A stretch of DNA of 64,000 nt from positions 1-64,000 of the forward strand of contig CAXUKS010000012.1 in the NCBI GenBank assembly GCA_964251675.1. Direction: 5' to 3'. A program made the position numbers and the translations under genes. Positions 8,000 to 16,064 of the stretch are shown here, one piece after another. Under the pieces are notes generated by a model. The model did no database searches. It saw nothing but the letters and a program-made list of their open reading frames with translations, and was not told the origin of the DNA. Numbering within the stretch: the first letter of the stretch is position 1; every line of letters begins with the position of its first letter. This DNA comes from JANXMY01 sp964251675. Lineage in GTDB: Bacteria; Armatimonadota; Armatimonadia; Armatimonadales; Capsulimonadaceae.

Positions 8000-8749
8000 T
8001 CAGGCAGCCGGTGGCGAGGAGAGATGCCAGCAAACTGACTCGACGCCGTTTTCCCCCGCGAATTGAATCACGATTTTCTTCAGGTCTTCATCGCGGTGAC
8101 TGGAGGCTTTCAAGTCTACAGTGATCTGAAGCCGCTCAGGAACTCCGCTTTCCAAGACATTCAGACGTTCCATGCCTAGTCGGCACAGGGAAAGATGCTT
8201 GCGGGTTAGGGTTTGCAAAAGAAGGCTCCGCAAATGCGGCTCCTGGGCAGTCTGGCAGATCATCTCAAGTCGGTACTCCACCAGGAAATTCAAATCGGGG
8301 TGCAGTTTGTAAGCTAAAGGACGAAAGACGACGTTCGTGATCACAACGCCGAGTGCCAGGGCCAGCGCAAACAAGGGGTGGCCAATGCCTGCCATAACGC
8401 CGATAGCCGAAGAACACCAAACGGTCGCGGCCGTGTTGAGGCCCCGGACGCTGGCTCCTTCTTTCAGAATGACACCCGCGCCGAGAAACCCGATCCCGGA
8501 AGCGACCTGCCCGGCAATTCGGGCAGACCCCGTGAAATCGCTGGGAAACAGGTATCCCGCCATCACGAATGTCGCCGAGCCAGCAGCGACAAGCGCGTTT
8601 GTGCGCGTCCCAGCCATACTCTGCCGCCACTGCCGCTCGAACCCAAGCAGTGCTCCCAAACCGAGAGCCACGCCGAGATGCGACACAAAGTCATTTAAAT
8701 TTAACACGCTGTCCGCCTCACGTGACGACAAGCCACGCTTTGCAATCAT
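8000..8749 (-). CDS. MgtC/SapB family membrane protein
   Basis: A 249-residue protein with an MgtC/SapB N-terminal membrane domain of four to five helices (LGVALGLGALLGFERQWR, GTRTNALVAAGSATFV, GFLGAGVILKEG, GLNTAATVWCSSAIGVMAG) and a C-terminal ACT-like soluble part. MgtC proteins support growth at low magnesium and, in pathogens, inhibit the F-type ATP synthase. The start at 8749 is preferred because GAGG lies five bases before that ATG and the family homology begins there; the upstream in-frame extension is not family-like. The Clp_N gene follows closely, suggesting one transcript. Confidence 0.85.
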   Translation of the reverse strand: MIAKRGLSSREADSVLNLNDFVSHLGVALGLGALLGFERQWRQSMAGTRTNALVAAGSATFVMAGYLFPSDFTGSARIAGQVASGIGFLGAGVILKEGASVRGLNTAATVWCSSAIGVMAGIGHPLFALALALGVVITNVVFRPLAYKLHPDLNFLVEYRLEMICQTAQEPHLRSLLLQTLTRKHLSLCRLGMERLNVLESGVPERLQITVDLKASSHRDEDLKKIVIQFAGENGVESVCWHLSSPPAA

Positions 8750-9222
8750 CTGATCCTCAGATCCAATGATAGCCGGTTGCGTATAAAGAAGACATTTAGA
8801 GCACGCTGGGGGAAATAAAGATTGTGTAAAGGTTGCCCAAAGATCCAGGGTTCTAACGGGCGGGGCAAGTGCCCAGGAGGCGGGTGTAAATGCCTTGCAG
8901 CGCATGGATGGTCTGTGTCATAGTGAGACGTTCGCGGACGCGGTGGCGGCACCGCCCACCAGCACAAGCAGCCACGGGCTTGCTAGCGGCCATTTGCCAC
9001 AGAGCCTGCTCGCATTGTACCTCACCGAACAAAGAAGCACGGAAAACTGCTTTCCACACGGCCAGGACTTAGGTTAGACCGCAGCGAAATGACAGCGGCG
9101 ATACCGTGTTTCTCAACACCGGGAAGGTTGAATGCGGCTTGGTCCTGATGGGTCTTGCGTCAGGGATTTGCAGACAGGCTGATTCATGATGACATAATTC
9201 ATCCAAAAAAATCCAGTCAGAG
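8750..9222. other. Gene-free stretch between rmd and mgtC
   Basis: No convincing gene. It holds the second copy of the 54-bp repeat (8985-9038). The rest, including 9039-9222, shows no recognisable coding sequence or RNA. Confidence 0.6.
8985..9038 (-). repeat. 54-bp repeat, copy 2
   Basis: Four mismatches to 6953-7006. TACAAT is kept on the minus strand (9019-9014), but the matching -35 position is poor. It lies about 240 bases upstream of mgtC in the same orientation as copy 1 has to the antiporter gene. Confidence 0.75.
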
Positions 9223-10164
9223 TTATGAACTTTGGGCCGCTAAAGTCAGACGCCAGTAGTTGAGTGTGTCTTCGAGAGTTTGTGCCCAGGGAATGCGGGG
9301 CTGCCAGGCGGTTTGGGCGAACAGTTTGACGGGGTCGCCGACAGAGACGGGAAGGTCGCCGGGGCGCATCCGGGCGGGGTCGGGAGCGACGGCGACGGGG
9401 CAGGAAGCAAGGGCAAGCAGGTCGTCGAGGACGCTTTGCATCGAGACGGCGCGGCCCCGGCAGACATTGTAGGTTCCGGTGGCGGCAGGGTCTTCCAGCA
9501 GGGCAACGTAGGCGCAGACGACGTCTCGGACATCCAGAAAGTCCCGCTCGGCGTCCAGATTGCCGACTTCCATTCGGGGCGGGCGCAGGCCATGCTCGAT
9601 TTCAGCGATCTGGCGGGCGAAGGCGGGGACGGCAAAGGTGTCGGTCTGGCCGGGGCCGGTGTGGTTGAAGGCGCGGACGATGACGGCTCCAGCGGCTTCG
9701 GCGTACTTCTCGGCGTCACGCTTGCTTTCGGCGTACAGACCGACAGGGTGAAGTGGGTCGGTTTCGCGGGCGGGGCGGCTGGGGTCGCAGGGGCCGTAGA
9801 CGTAGCCGGTACTGGTGAAGAGGCACCGGGCGGCGGAGGCTTCGGCGGCGAGGGCGGCAAAGAGGCGGCGTGTGACGTCGATGTTGGCGCTTTCAACGGC
9901 GGCGGGGTCGGCGGCGGCCCCGGAGGAGACGGCGGCGAGGTGGTAGACGTGGTCGGGGGCGGCGTCGGCGATGAGGCGGCGCAGGGCGCTGTCGTCGGCG
10001 CGGACGAGGTCGCAGGCGACGAGGCGCAGGCGGGATTCGGCGGGGGCCGTCTCGCGTAGGTTCAGAGTGGTTCCGGTGATGTGGAGGCCAGGCCGGGTGT
10101 GGAGGAGATGGCGGATGAGGTGCTGTCCGACAAACCCGGTGGCTCCAGTGATAAAGACCCGCAT
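9223..10164 (-). CDS. rmd: GDP-4-dehydro-6-deoxy-D-mannose reductase
   Basis: A 313-residue extended short-chain dehydrogenase: ITGATGFVGQHL (NAD(P) loop, residues 4-15), the catalytic YAESK (YxxxK) near 149, and NHTGPGQ and VGNLDAERDFLDVRD of the sugar-nucleotide reductase branch. With Gmd just upstream the likely reaction is reduction of GDP-4-keto-6-deoxymannose to GDP-D-rhamnose, a precursor for surface polysaccharide. An epimerase-reductase giving GDP-L-fucose is less likely from the motif set. It starts eight bases after gmd ends, with AGGAG overlapping the gmd stop, so the two are translated from one message. Confidence 0.85.
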   Translation of the reverse strand: MRVFITGATGFVGQHLIRHLLHTRPGLHITGTTLNLRETAPAESRLRLVACDLVRADDSALRRLIADAAPDHVYHLAAVSSGAAADPAAVESANIDVTRRLFAALAAEASAARCLFTSTGYVYGPCDPSRPARETDPLHPVGLYAESKRDAEKYAEAAGAVIVRAFNHTGPGQTDTFAVPAFARQIAEIEHGLRPPRMEVGNLDAERDFLDVRDVVCAYVALLEDPAATGTYNVCRGRAVSMQSVLDDLLALASCPVAVAPDPARMRPGDLPVSVGDPVKLFAQTAWQPRIPWAQTLEDTLNYWRLTLAAQSS

Positions 10165-10172
10165 GGGCGCTC

Positions 10173-11159
10173 CTAGAAGTCGGCGTAGGCTTGCTCGCGG
10201 GTGAGGCGGGCAAGGTCGGCATCGACCATCAGCTCGACGAGCTGCTGGAAGCTGGTTTTGGGGGTCCAGCCGAGTTTTTCGCGGGCTTTAGTCGGGTCGC
10301 CAATCAGCAGGTCCACTTCGGCGGGGCGGACGAAGGCAGGGTCGGTAACCACGTATTTTTGCCAGTCCAGGCCAACGTGCTGGAAGGCGGTGGCGACGAG
10401 TTCTTCGACGGAGTGGGTTTCGCCGGTGGCAATGACATAGTCGTCGGGTTCGGGCTGCTGAAGCATGAGCCACATGGCCTCGACATAGTCTTTGGCGTAG
10501 CCCCAGTCGCGCTGGGCGGTGAGGTTGCCGAGGCGCAGCTCTTGAGCCACCCCCAGCTTGATGCGGGCGGCGGCGTCGGTGACTTTGCGGGTGACGAATT
10601 CGAGGCCCCGGCGCTCGCTTTCGTGGTTGAACAAAATGCCGGAGCAGGCAAAGATGTTGTAGCTTTCGCGATAGTTGATGGTAATGTAGTGGCCGTAAAC
10701 TTTGGCGACGCCGTAGGGGGAGCGCGGGTACAGGATGGTGGTCTCGCGCTGAGGGACTTCCTGGACTTTGCCGAACATCTCGGACGACGAGGCCTGGTAG
10801 AAGCGGATATTGCGGTCAACCAGACGAATGGCCTCCAAGACGCGGGTGACACCGAGGGCGGTAAACTCGCCGGTGAGCACGGGCTGCCCCCAGGAGGTGG
10901 GGACGAAAGATTGTGCGCCTAGATTGTAGATTTCATCAGGGCGGGTCTGGTGGAGGGCGTCAATGAGCGAATACTGATCCAGCAGGTCGGCGGGGATCAG
11001 CTCGATTTTGTCCTGAATATGGCTGATGCGGCTGTAGTTTTCGGTGGACGAGCGGCGGACCGTGCCGCAGACACGGTAGCCTTTTTCAAGGAGCAGCTCG
11101 GCAAGAAAGCTGCCGTCCTGCCCAGTAATACCGGTAATGAGTGCGGTCTTCTGTGTCAT
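10173..11159 (-). CDS. gmd: GDP-mannose 4,6-dehydratase
   Basis: A 328-residue enzyme of normal family length: ITGITGQDGSFLAELLLEKG (NADP loop), RRSSTENYSRI, GAQSFVPTSW, YQASSSEMFGKVQE (catalytic Ser/Glu), the YPRSPYGVAK motif (YxxxK) and NHESERRGLEFVTRK. It converts GDP-mannose to GDP-4-keto-6-deoxymannose, the branch point for GDP-rhamnose and GDP-fucose. It is followed immediately by rmd and preceded, on the same strand, by a glycosyltransferase remnant: a polysaccharide synthesis locus. GGAA lies upstream of the ATG. Confidence 0.93.
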   Translation of the reverse strand: MTQKTALITGITGQDGSFLAELLLEKGYRVCGTVRRSSTENYSRISHIQDKIELIPADLLDQYSLIDALHQTRPDEIYNLGAQSFVPTSWGQPVLTGEFTALGVTRVLEAIRLVDRNIRFYQASSSEMFGKVQEVPQRETTILYPRSPYGVAKVYGHYITINYRESYNIFACSGILFNHESERRGLEFVTRKVTDAAARIKLGVAQELRLGNLTAQRDWGYAKDYVEAMWLMLQQPEPDDYVIATGETHSVEELVATAFQHVGLDWQKYVVTDPAFVRPAEVDLLIGDPTKAREKLGWTPKTSFQQLVELMVDADLARLTREQAYADF

Positions 11160-11194
11160 GTTTCGTGTGTTTCCTTTTGTTATGTCTGTGTCGG

Positions 11195-12097
11195 TTACGA
11201 TTTGGGCAGTGCGGCCTGCTGGCCCTTGCTGTAGACGATGGCGCGTTTGTCACAGGCGCCGCAGACGAGCTTTCGGTACAGGCTTTCGACGGTATCCGCG
11301 TGGCGCTCCCAGGTATAGTGGTCGCGGACGAAACGGTGCAGACAGGCGGGCGTGAGGGCACTGGCCCACTCGCCTTCGAGAAAGCCGAGGACGGCCTGAG
11401 CAAGATCGGCGGGCTGCGTTCCGGCGGCGATCAGGCGCGGGTCGAGCAGGCCGAGTATTTCCGGCGTGGCACCAACGGGCGTGCCGATGACGGGCGTGCC
11501 GCAGGAGAGAGCTTCAGTGGTGACCAGCCCAAAGCCTTCCAGTGCGAGTGTGGGCAGGACAAACAGATCGGCAGACTGATAATACCCGGCCAGCTCGTCA
11601 TCGTCAATAAAGCCCAGCAGCCGGACATGATTACTGAGGCCGTTTTGTTCGATCAGCTTTTGTAAGTAATTCCGCTCCGGACCTTTTCCGCCAATGAGCA
11701 GGAGGGCATCCGGGCGTCTGGCGATGATGGCGGGCATAGCTTTGATCAGATTGTCCAGCCCCATACGTGGGGTAAGACGCCGCACAGACAGCAGGAGGGT
11801 CCGGTCCACGGGCAGCCCCAGCGCGTGGCGCACCTCAGCGCGGCTATCAGGGGGCGTGAAGCGCACCACATCGGCTCCCCCGGCGATCAGGTGGATGTCT
11901 TTGTCCGGGTAGCCGAAAGACTGGACTTCGCTTCGGGAATGCTGGCTGAGGACCACGACCCCGTGGCCGCGCTTGAGATTGGTGGCTTCAACTTGATGGC
12001 GCAACCTGCGCTTGATCTGCGCTTTGACCTTGCCCAGTCGCAACAAGCGTTTGGCGGCATCGGCGACCCAGCCTTCCGCGTCCCAGGGTCCATAAAA
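11195..12097 (-). pseudogene. Glycosyltransferase (GT4-like), C-terminal two thirds, 5' end deleted
   Basis: About 300 codons of a GT-B glycosyltransferase. The donor-binding half is complete (LLSVRRLTPRMGLDNLIKA, LLIGGKGPE, LGFIDDDELAGYYQSADLF, PTLALEGFGLVTTEALSCG). Going upstream, the frame still reads FYGPWDAEGW, an acceptor-domain motif, then stops matching near 12097, where DNA coding the start of a Wzz protein begins in another frame. The first roughly 90 residues are therefore missing. A TTG at 12046 could start a 283-residue stub lacking most of the acceptor domain, which is unlikely to be active. It lies 35 bases ahead of gmd. Confidence 0.75.
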
Positions 12098-12276
12098 CTG
12101 GCGTCGTAGATGTTTTTGGCGAGCAGAGCCTGCACGACACCGACGGCGGCGATCAGCACGAATGCCTGCAAAATAATCCAGCGCCGTCGCCGAAGAATCG
12201 CAATATATTCTTGCAGTGAAAAACTGGATGCGGTAGTGTCGGTATCAGGTTGCATAGGAGAGTAGGATGAGACCAT
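12097..12276 (-). pseudogene. 5' stub of a Wzz-type chain-length determinant gene
   Basis: Reads about 60 codons with the typical Wzz/exopolysaccharide co-polymerase start: SLQEYIAILRRRRWIILQ, then one transmembrane segment (AFVLIAAVGVVQALL) and NIYDAS. After that the family match ends abruptly and the frame runs as nonsense through the glycosyltransferase fragment to a stop at 11887. Start is the ATG at 12276 (GGAAG upstream) or 12255. Inferred: one deletion removed the rest of wzz, any genes between, and the front of the glycosyltransferase. Confidence 0.7.
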
Positions 12277-12426
12277 TGGAAAGAGCTTCCTGGCCCGAAA
12301 CAGCGCGGGCCGGCTTCCTGTGGTCACTTGCTTGCACCTTCTTTTTATGCATAAATCGTGCCAAAACGGGATGCCCTCCCAAATTTCGCCTGATTTAATC
12401 CTAAAAGCCAGCAAAGTTATTTATTT

Positions 12427-15400
12427 TTACTGAGTCGCGTCAGGGTTTATCAAGGCAAGTATCGTGCCAGACCCTCCTGCTGCCTGTTCCTTCAGCAGAA
12501 ACAGCGGGGCGGCAGCCTGCTCCCAAGTCATCTGGCGGCCCTTAGCCCAGGCGGACTCAAAGGCGGGGTCGCCCAGGGCGGCGCGGGCGGTGGCGAGGTC
12601 TTCGTCATGACGGGCGGCTTCATTGGCAGGCAGGGGGGCAGCGATTTCATCCCGCAGGGCAGAAGCCGCGCCGGACAGGGAGGCGCACTGGGCAGGCTGC
12701 CCGGCGGCCAGCGCGAGGGCGGCGCCGGTCTCCAGGGTGCGGGCAATGCCGGGGCGGCTGCCGATTTCACTCAGCAGAGGCAGGCTTTCGGCCAGAAAGC
12801 GGCGGGCGGCTCCCAGATCGCCCCGATGACGGGAAACGGTCGCCATCACGTTGAGCAGGTACGCAATGTTGAACTTGCTGCCAACTGTGCGAAGCAGTGC
12901 CAGGGCTTCTGCCAGCAATGTCATAGCCCTGTCAGAGTTGCCCTGCTCAAAGGCCAGCTCGCCGAGATTTGCGAGGCAGCTTGCCATGCCCACGGGGGAG
13001 TTTGAGGCTCGCACTACGGCCAAAGATTCTTCCCAAAGCTGCTCGGCCAGGGCGCTGTCGCCTTCATCATAGACCACAATAGCGAAGTTATTCAGCGAGA
13101 AAGCCAGCTTGTCAGGGTCGCCCAGCCTGCGGCGCAGTTCCAGCGCCTCTTCATGCAGGTGGTGGGCGGCGGCAAGGTCGCCCTGCTCTGTGGCGAGCAG
13201 GGCGGCGGTGTTAAGGGCGCTCGCACGGCGCGTCGGGGAATTCTGGCCGTCAGGCCGGGCCAGCGCCGCAGTCAGATAGGCACGGCCTTCCTGCAAATGA
13301 CCCCGAATGAGCCAGAACATTTCCAGCGCATTGGCCAGACACAGTCCCGGCGGAGCGTCGTCCGGGGCGGCAGGCGGAGAACTCGGCGGCAGGAAGCGGC
13401 TGTCGGACAGTGCCCAGTCCAGCGCAGCTCGCAGGTTGTCATGCTCGGCTTCCAGCCTTTGCAGACACTTCGCCTGCGCGGGGGTGCGGATTTCCGCGTC
13501 AGCCTCCAGTGCCAGCGCCAATGCCCAGTCCAGATGCCTCTCCCGCACAGCCTCGGTTTCGCCGAACTCAGTGTCCAGCCGCCGGGCGGCGAACTGCCGA
13601 ACGGTTTCCAGCACGCTGCAGCGCACTTCTCCCTCGGCGTCTTCGCGCAGCGTGATCAGCGAAGCATCGGCAAGCTCGGTCAGTAGCACCAGCGTGTCCG
13701 GCTCACCCCCGACCGCCTCCGCCGCGTCCAGGGTCCAGCCGCCCCGGAAGACGGACAGGCGGGCCAGCAGCCGCCGCGCCCCCGGCGGCAGGAGCCGCCA
13801 GCTCCAGTCCAGAGCGGCAGCGAGGCTGCGGTGGCGGGCGGGCAGGTCCGCTTGCCGTCCTTCGGGCAGGTCTTCTCCCCGGACCAGACGCTCCCACATC
13901 TTGCGCGGCGGCAGCAGGCGCACCCAGGAGGCCGCCAGCTCCAGCGCCAGCGGGCTGCCGTCCAGCAGGCGGCACAGGGCGGCGACGGCGGGGGCATTGG
14001 TGGGGGTCAGGCTGAAATCCGGGCGCACGGTCTGGGCGCGGTCTATATACAGGCGCACGCTCAGAATGCGTCCCAGGGCCGCAATGTCCTCGGCCCGGTC
14101 CGTGTCCGGGACCGGGAGAGGCCCGAGCGGCAGGCGCTGCTCGCCCGCAAGCCCCAGAGGGCGGCGCGATGTCCCCAAAATCGACAGCCCCGTTTCCCGC
14201 CCCAGCAGTGTCCGCACCACCGGCACGGCCTGCGCTTCTCCCATCTTCTCGCTATCCACCCCCAGCAGATGTTCCAGATTATCCAAAATCAGCAGTGCCG
14301 TTTTCTCGCCGGAAGCGCGGCGAGCCGCAAAGAAGGCTCGCACCTGTTCCAGAGGCGCTGCCGTTGGCGCAGGCGCCAGCGCCAGCGCCTGGAGAATGCG
14401 GACAGGAATCTGGTCGGGGGTGCTAAGGTCCGCCAGCGAGACAAAGCCGCACCAGTGCCCGAACTGTTCGGACAGGCGGTGTCCAAATTCAGCCGCCAGC
14501 CGCGTTTTGCCCGCGCCGCCCGGCCCGGTCAGCGTCACCAGTCGGGCCAGCGCATCCGTGTGCTTCGAAGGCAGGAGCAGGTCTGCCAGGCGGGCCATTT
14601 CGGCCTCACGCCCAAAGAACCGGCTCAGCCAGAGCGGCGGGGCCGCCTGCGGCCTGTGACTAGCAGGTTCAGGAGAAAACGCTTCGGGGGAAAGCACAGA
14701 CGCAGTTGGGGGCGTGGCGGGAAAGACGAGTGGCTGGGCGAAAATCTCTTCAATCGCACGGCGCGTTTCCTCTCTCGGGCCAGTCCCAAACTCCTCCTGA
14801 AAAAGCGTTTCCAGCGTCCGAGCCGTCTCGCGGGCTGCCGCCGTCTGCCCGGCACGGACCTGGCGGCGGATCAGCGCCACCTGAGCCGCCTCAGAAAACG
14901 GGTCAGCAGCGAGGCGGCGGCAGGTGACATCCACCGCCTCGGCAGTGCGTCCCAGCTGTTCCAGAGCCTCGGCCAGCGCGTCCAGCGCAGCGACGCGGCG
15001 GGCTTCCAGACGCTCCGCCTCACGCACGGCCCAGTCCTGAAAGCTGCCTGCCTGAAAGCTGCCGCCATGCAGCGCAAGGGCGCGGGTCAGGAGCGCGGCC
15101 CGCACGGCGGGGGCTGCGGCAAGTTCGGCCTCGCGCAGCAGCCGCTCGAACTCGGCCAGATCAATGGTGACAACAGCAGGGTTCAGACCGGCCTGCGCGT
15201 GAGTGGTCACCAGCACTGTGGCACGGGGAACGCCGGGCGGCTCCAGCAGGCGGCGCAGGCCGCTGAGAGTGGTGCTGAGGTTGTTGCGGCCTTCGGCGAG
15301 GTCCATATCCGGCCAGAACAGGTCAATCAGCGTCTCACGGGGGTGCGGGCCGGGCCGCAGGGCGAGATAGGCCAGCAGTCCCGCCGCCTTCTGCGTGCCG

Positions 15401-15474
15401 AAGCGCGTAATGATGTCGTCGCCGCGCAGCACCCGGAGCGGTCCCAGCAGTTCGATTCGGCAGTGTGGTTCCAT
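12427..15474 (-). CDS. SARP/BTAD-type regulator with AAA ATPase and TPR repeats
   Basis: About 1015 residues. Residues 1-95 resemble a winged-helix DNA-binding domain (RIELLGPLRVLRGDD, TQKAAGLLAYLAL), about 100-250 the bacterial transcriptional activation domain, and about 290-600 an NB-ARC-like ATPase (Walker A GPGGAGKTRLAAE near 320, Walker B ALLILDNLEHLL). From about 690 to 960 there are helical TPR repeats (SALNTAALLATEQGDLAAAH, LNNFAIVVYDEGD). Large regulators of this plan switch secondary metabolism or polysaccharide genes in response to an unknown ligand. The ATG at 15474 is chosen over the TTG four codons upstream. It lies between the broken polysaccharide locus and insertion-sequence debris; the target is unknown. 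Confidence 0.85.
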   Translation of the reverse strand: MEPHCRIELLGPLRVLRGDDIITRFGTQKAAGLLAYLALRPGPHPRETLIDLFWPDMDLAEGRNNLSTTLSGLRRLLEPPGVPRATVLVTTHAQAGLNPAVVTIDLAEFERLLREAELAAAPAVRAALLTRALALHGGSFQAGSFQDWAVREAERLEARRVAALDALAEALEQLGRTAEAVDVTCRRLAADPFSEAAQVALIRRQVRAGQTAAARETARTLETLFQEEFGTGPREETRRAIEEIFAQPLVFPATPPTASVLSPEAFSPEPASHRPQAAPPLWLSRFFGREAEMARLADLLLPSKHTDALARLVTLTGPGGAGKTRLAAEFGHRLSEQFGHWCGFVSLADLSTPDQIPVRILQALALAPAPTAAPLEQVRAFFAARRASGEKTALLILDNLEHLLGVDSEKMGEAQAVPVVRTLLGRETGLSILGTSRRPLGLAGEQRLPLGPLPVPDTDRAEDIAALGRILSVRLYIDRAQTVRPDFSLTPTNAPAVAALCRLLDGSPLALELAASWVRLLPPRKMWERLVRGEDLPEGRQADLPARHRSLAAALDWSWRLLPPGARRLLARLSVFRGGWTLDAAEAVGGEPDTLVLLTELADASLITLREDAEGEVRCSVLETVRQFAARRLDTEFGETEAVRERHLDWALALALEADAEIRTPAQAKCLQRLEAEHDNLRAALDWALSDSRFLPPSSPPAAPDDAPPGLCLANALEMFWLIRGHLQEGRAYLTAALARPDGQNSPTRRASALNTAALLATEQGDLAAAHHLHEEALELRRRLGDPDKLAFSLNNFAIVVYDEGDSALAEQLWEESLAVVRASNSPVGMASCLANLGELAFEQGNSDRAMTLLAEALALLRTVGSKFNIAYLLNVMATVSRHRGDLGAARRFLAESLPLLSEIGSRPGIARTLETGAALALAAGQPAQCASLSGAASALRDEIAAPLPANEAARHDEDLATARAALGDPAFESAWAKGRQMTWEQAAAPLFLLKEQAAGGSGTILALINPDATQ

Positions 15475-15500
15475 GCGTTTTACCAAAAATGCGCGGGAAG

Positions 15501-15520
15501 CCCCTGGCTTTAGCCACGGG
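15501..15520 (+). mobile_element. IS200/IS605-type end hairpin, remnant
   Basis: CCCCTGGCT, tt, AGCCACGGG forms a hairpin with one mismatch, preceded by GAAG and followed by GATGAATAG. This is the common look of the right end (and guide-RNA end) of IS605-family elements. Its tnpB is not upstream: the SARP gene occupies that side. Confidence 0.5.
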
Positions 15521-15571
15521 ATGAATAGCGCGTCGTCTTTCCGAAGACGGCAAATCCCTTTCGTTTGATTA

Positions 15572-15781
15572 GTGTGTCGCTTGTTGGGTTTTACATCATA
15601 CTCGAGCTATAGTGTAAAGTATAGGTTGTACCCCAACCACACACAACAGCGAACGCTCAATAAGACGCTGTCTATCTGCCGTGATGTCTATAACAGCCTT
15701 GTTCACCAGCGAACCGTCTGTCAGGCGAACTATGCCGAACTCACAGCTCTTTGCCGCGCTCTCCAATGGCGACTTCAATGA
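15572..15781 (+). pseudogene. TnpB (IS200/IS605 family) N-terminal remnant
   Basis: About 55 codons read VKYRLYPNHTQQRTLNKTLS followed by ICRDVYNSLV, the helix-turn-helix start of IS605-family TnpB proteins, and then stop. The RuvC-like nuclease domain (normally 300 more residues) is absent. The frame lacks a clear ATG. A small inverted-repeat element sits 40 bases downstream. Confidence 0.75.
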
Positions 15782-15820
15782 TAACCCGCGTTTCTTTAGA
15801 CAAGAAACGGCTCTTGCTAA

Positions 15821-15975
15821 GAGACTGTATAGAAAGCCCCCGGACAGCCCCCTAGCCCCCAATAATGGGGGAACCGGACAGTTAGGATTTGGCCCTCTGG
15901 TTCTTATTCTGGCTCCCCCAGTGTTGGGGGCGGGGGGGCCGTCTGCGCCTGCTGAATAGCTTTCTATACAGTTTC
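15821..15975. mobile_element. 155-bp MITE-like element with 17-bp inverted ends
   Basis: gagactgtatagaaagc (15821-15837) and the reverse complement of 15959-15975 differ at one position. TAA, or CTAA counting the last element base, flanks both sides as a possible target duplication, similar to the YTAR duplications of IS5-type elements. The interior has no ORF but carries the palindromic motif agcccccaataatggggg also seen elsewhere in the window. Confidence 0.65.
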
Positions 15976-16022
15976 TAAACACCCTCTAACCACTCCCAGC
16001 CTCAGAGCGTATTCAAACAAAG

Positions 16023-16057
16023 ACCGCTGGAGATCACATCTTGTGGCCTCCAGCGGT
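16023..16057. terminator. Terminator at the end of the carrier-protein gene run
   Basis: A perfect 10-bp stem ACCGCTGGAG/CTCCAGCGGT with T-rich sequence on both sides, eight bases past the stop of the hydrolase gene. Confidence 0.65.
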
Positions 16058-16064
16058 TTTCTTT

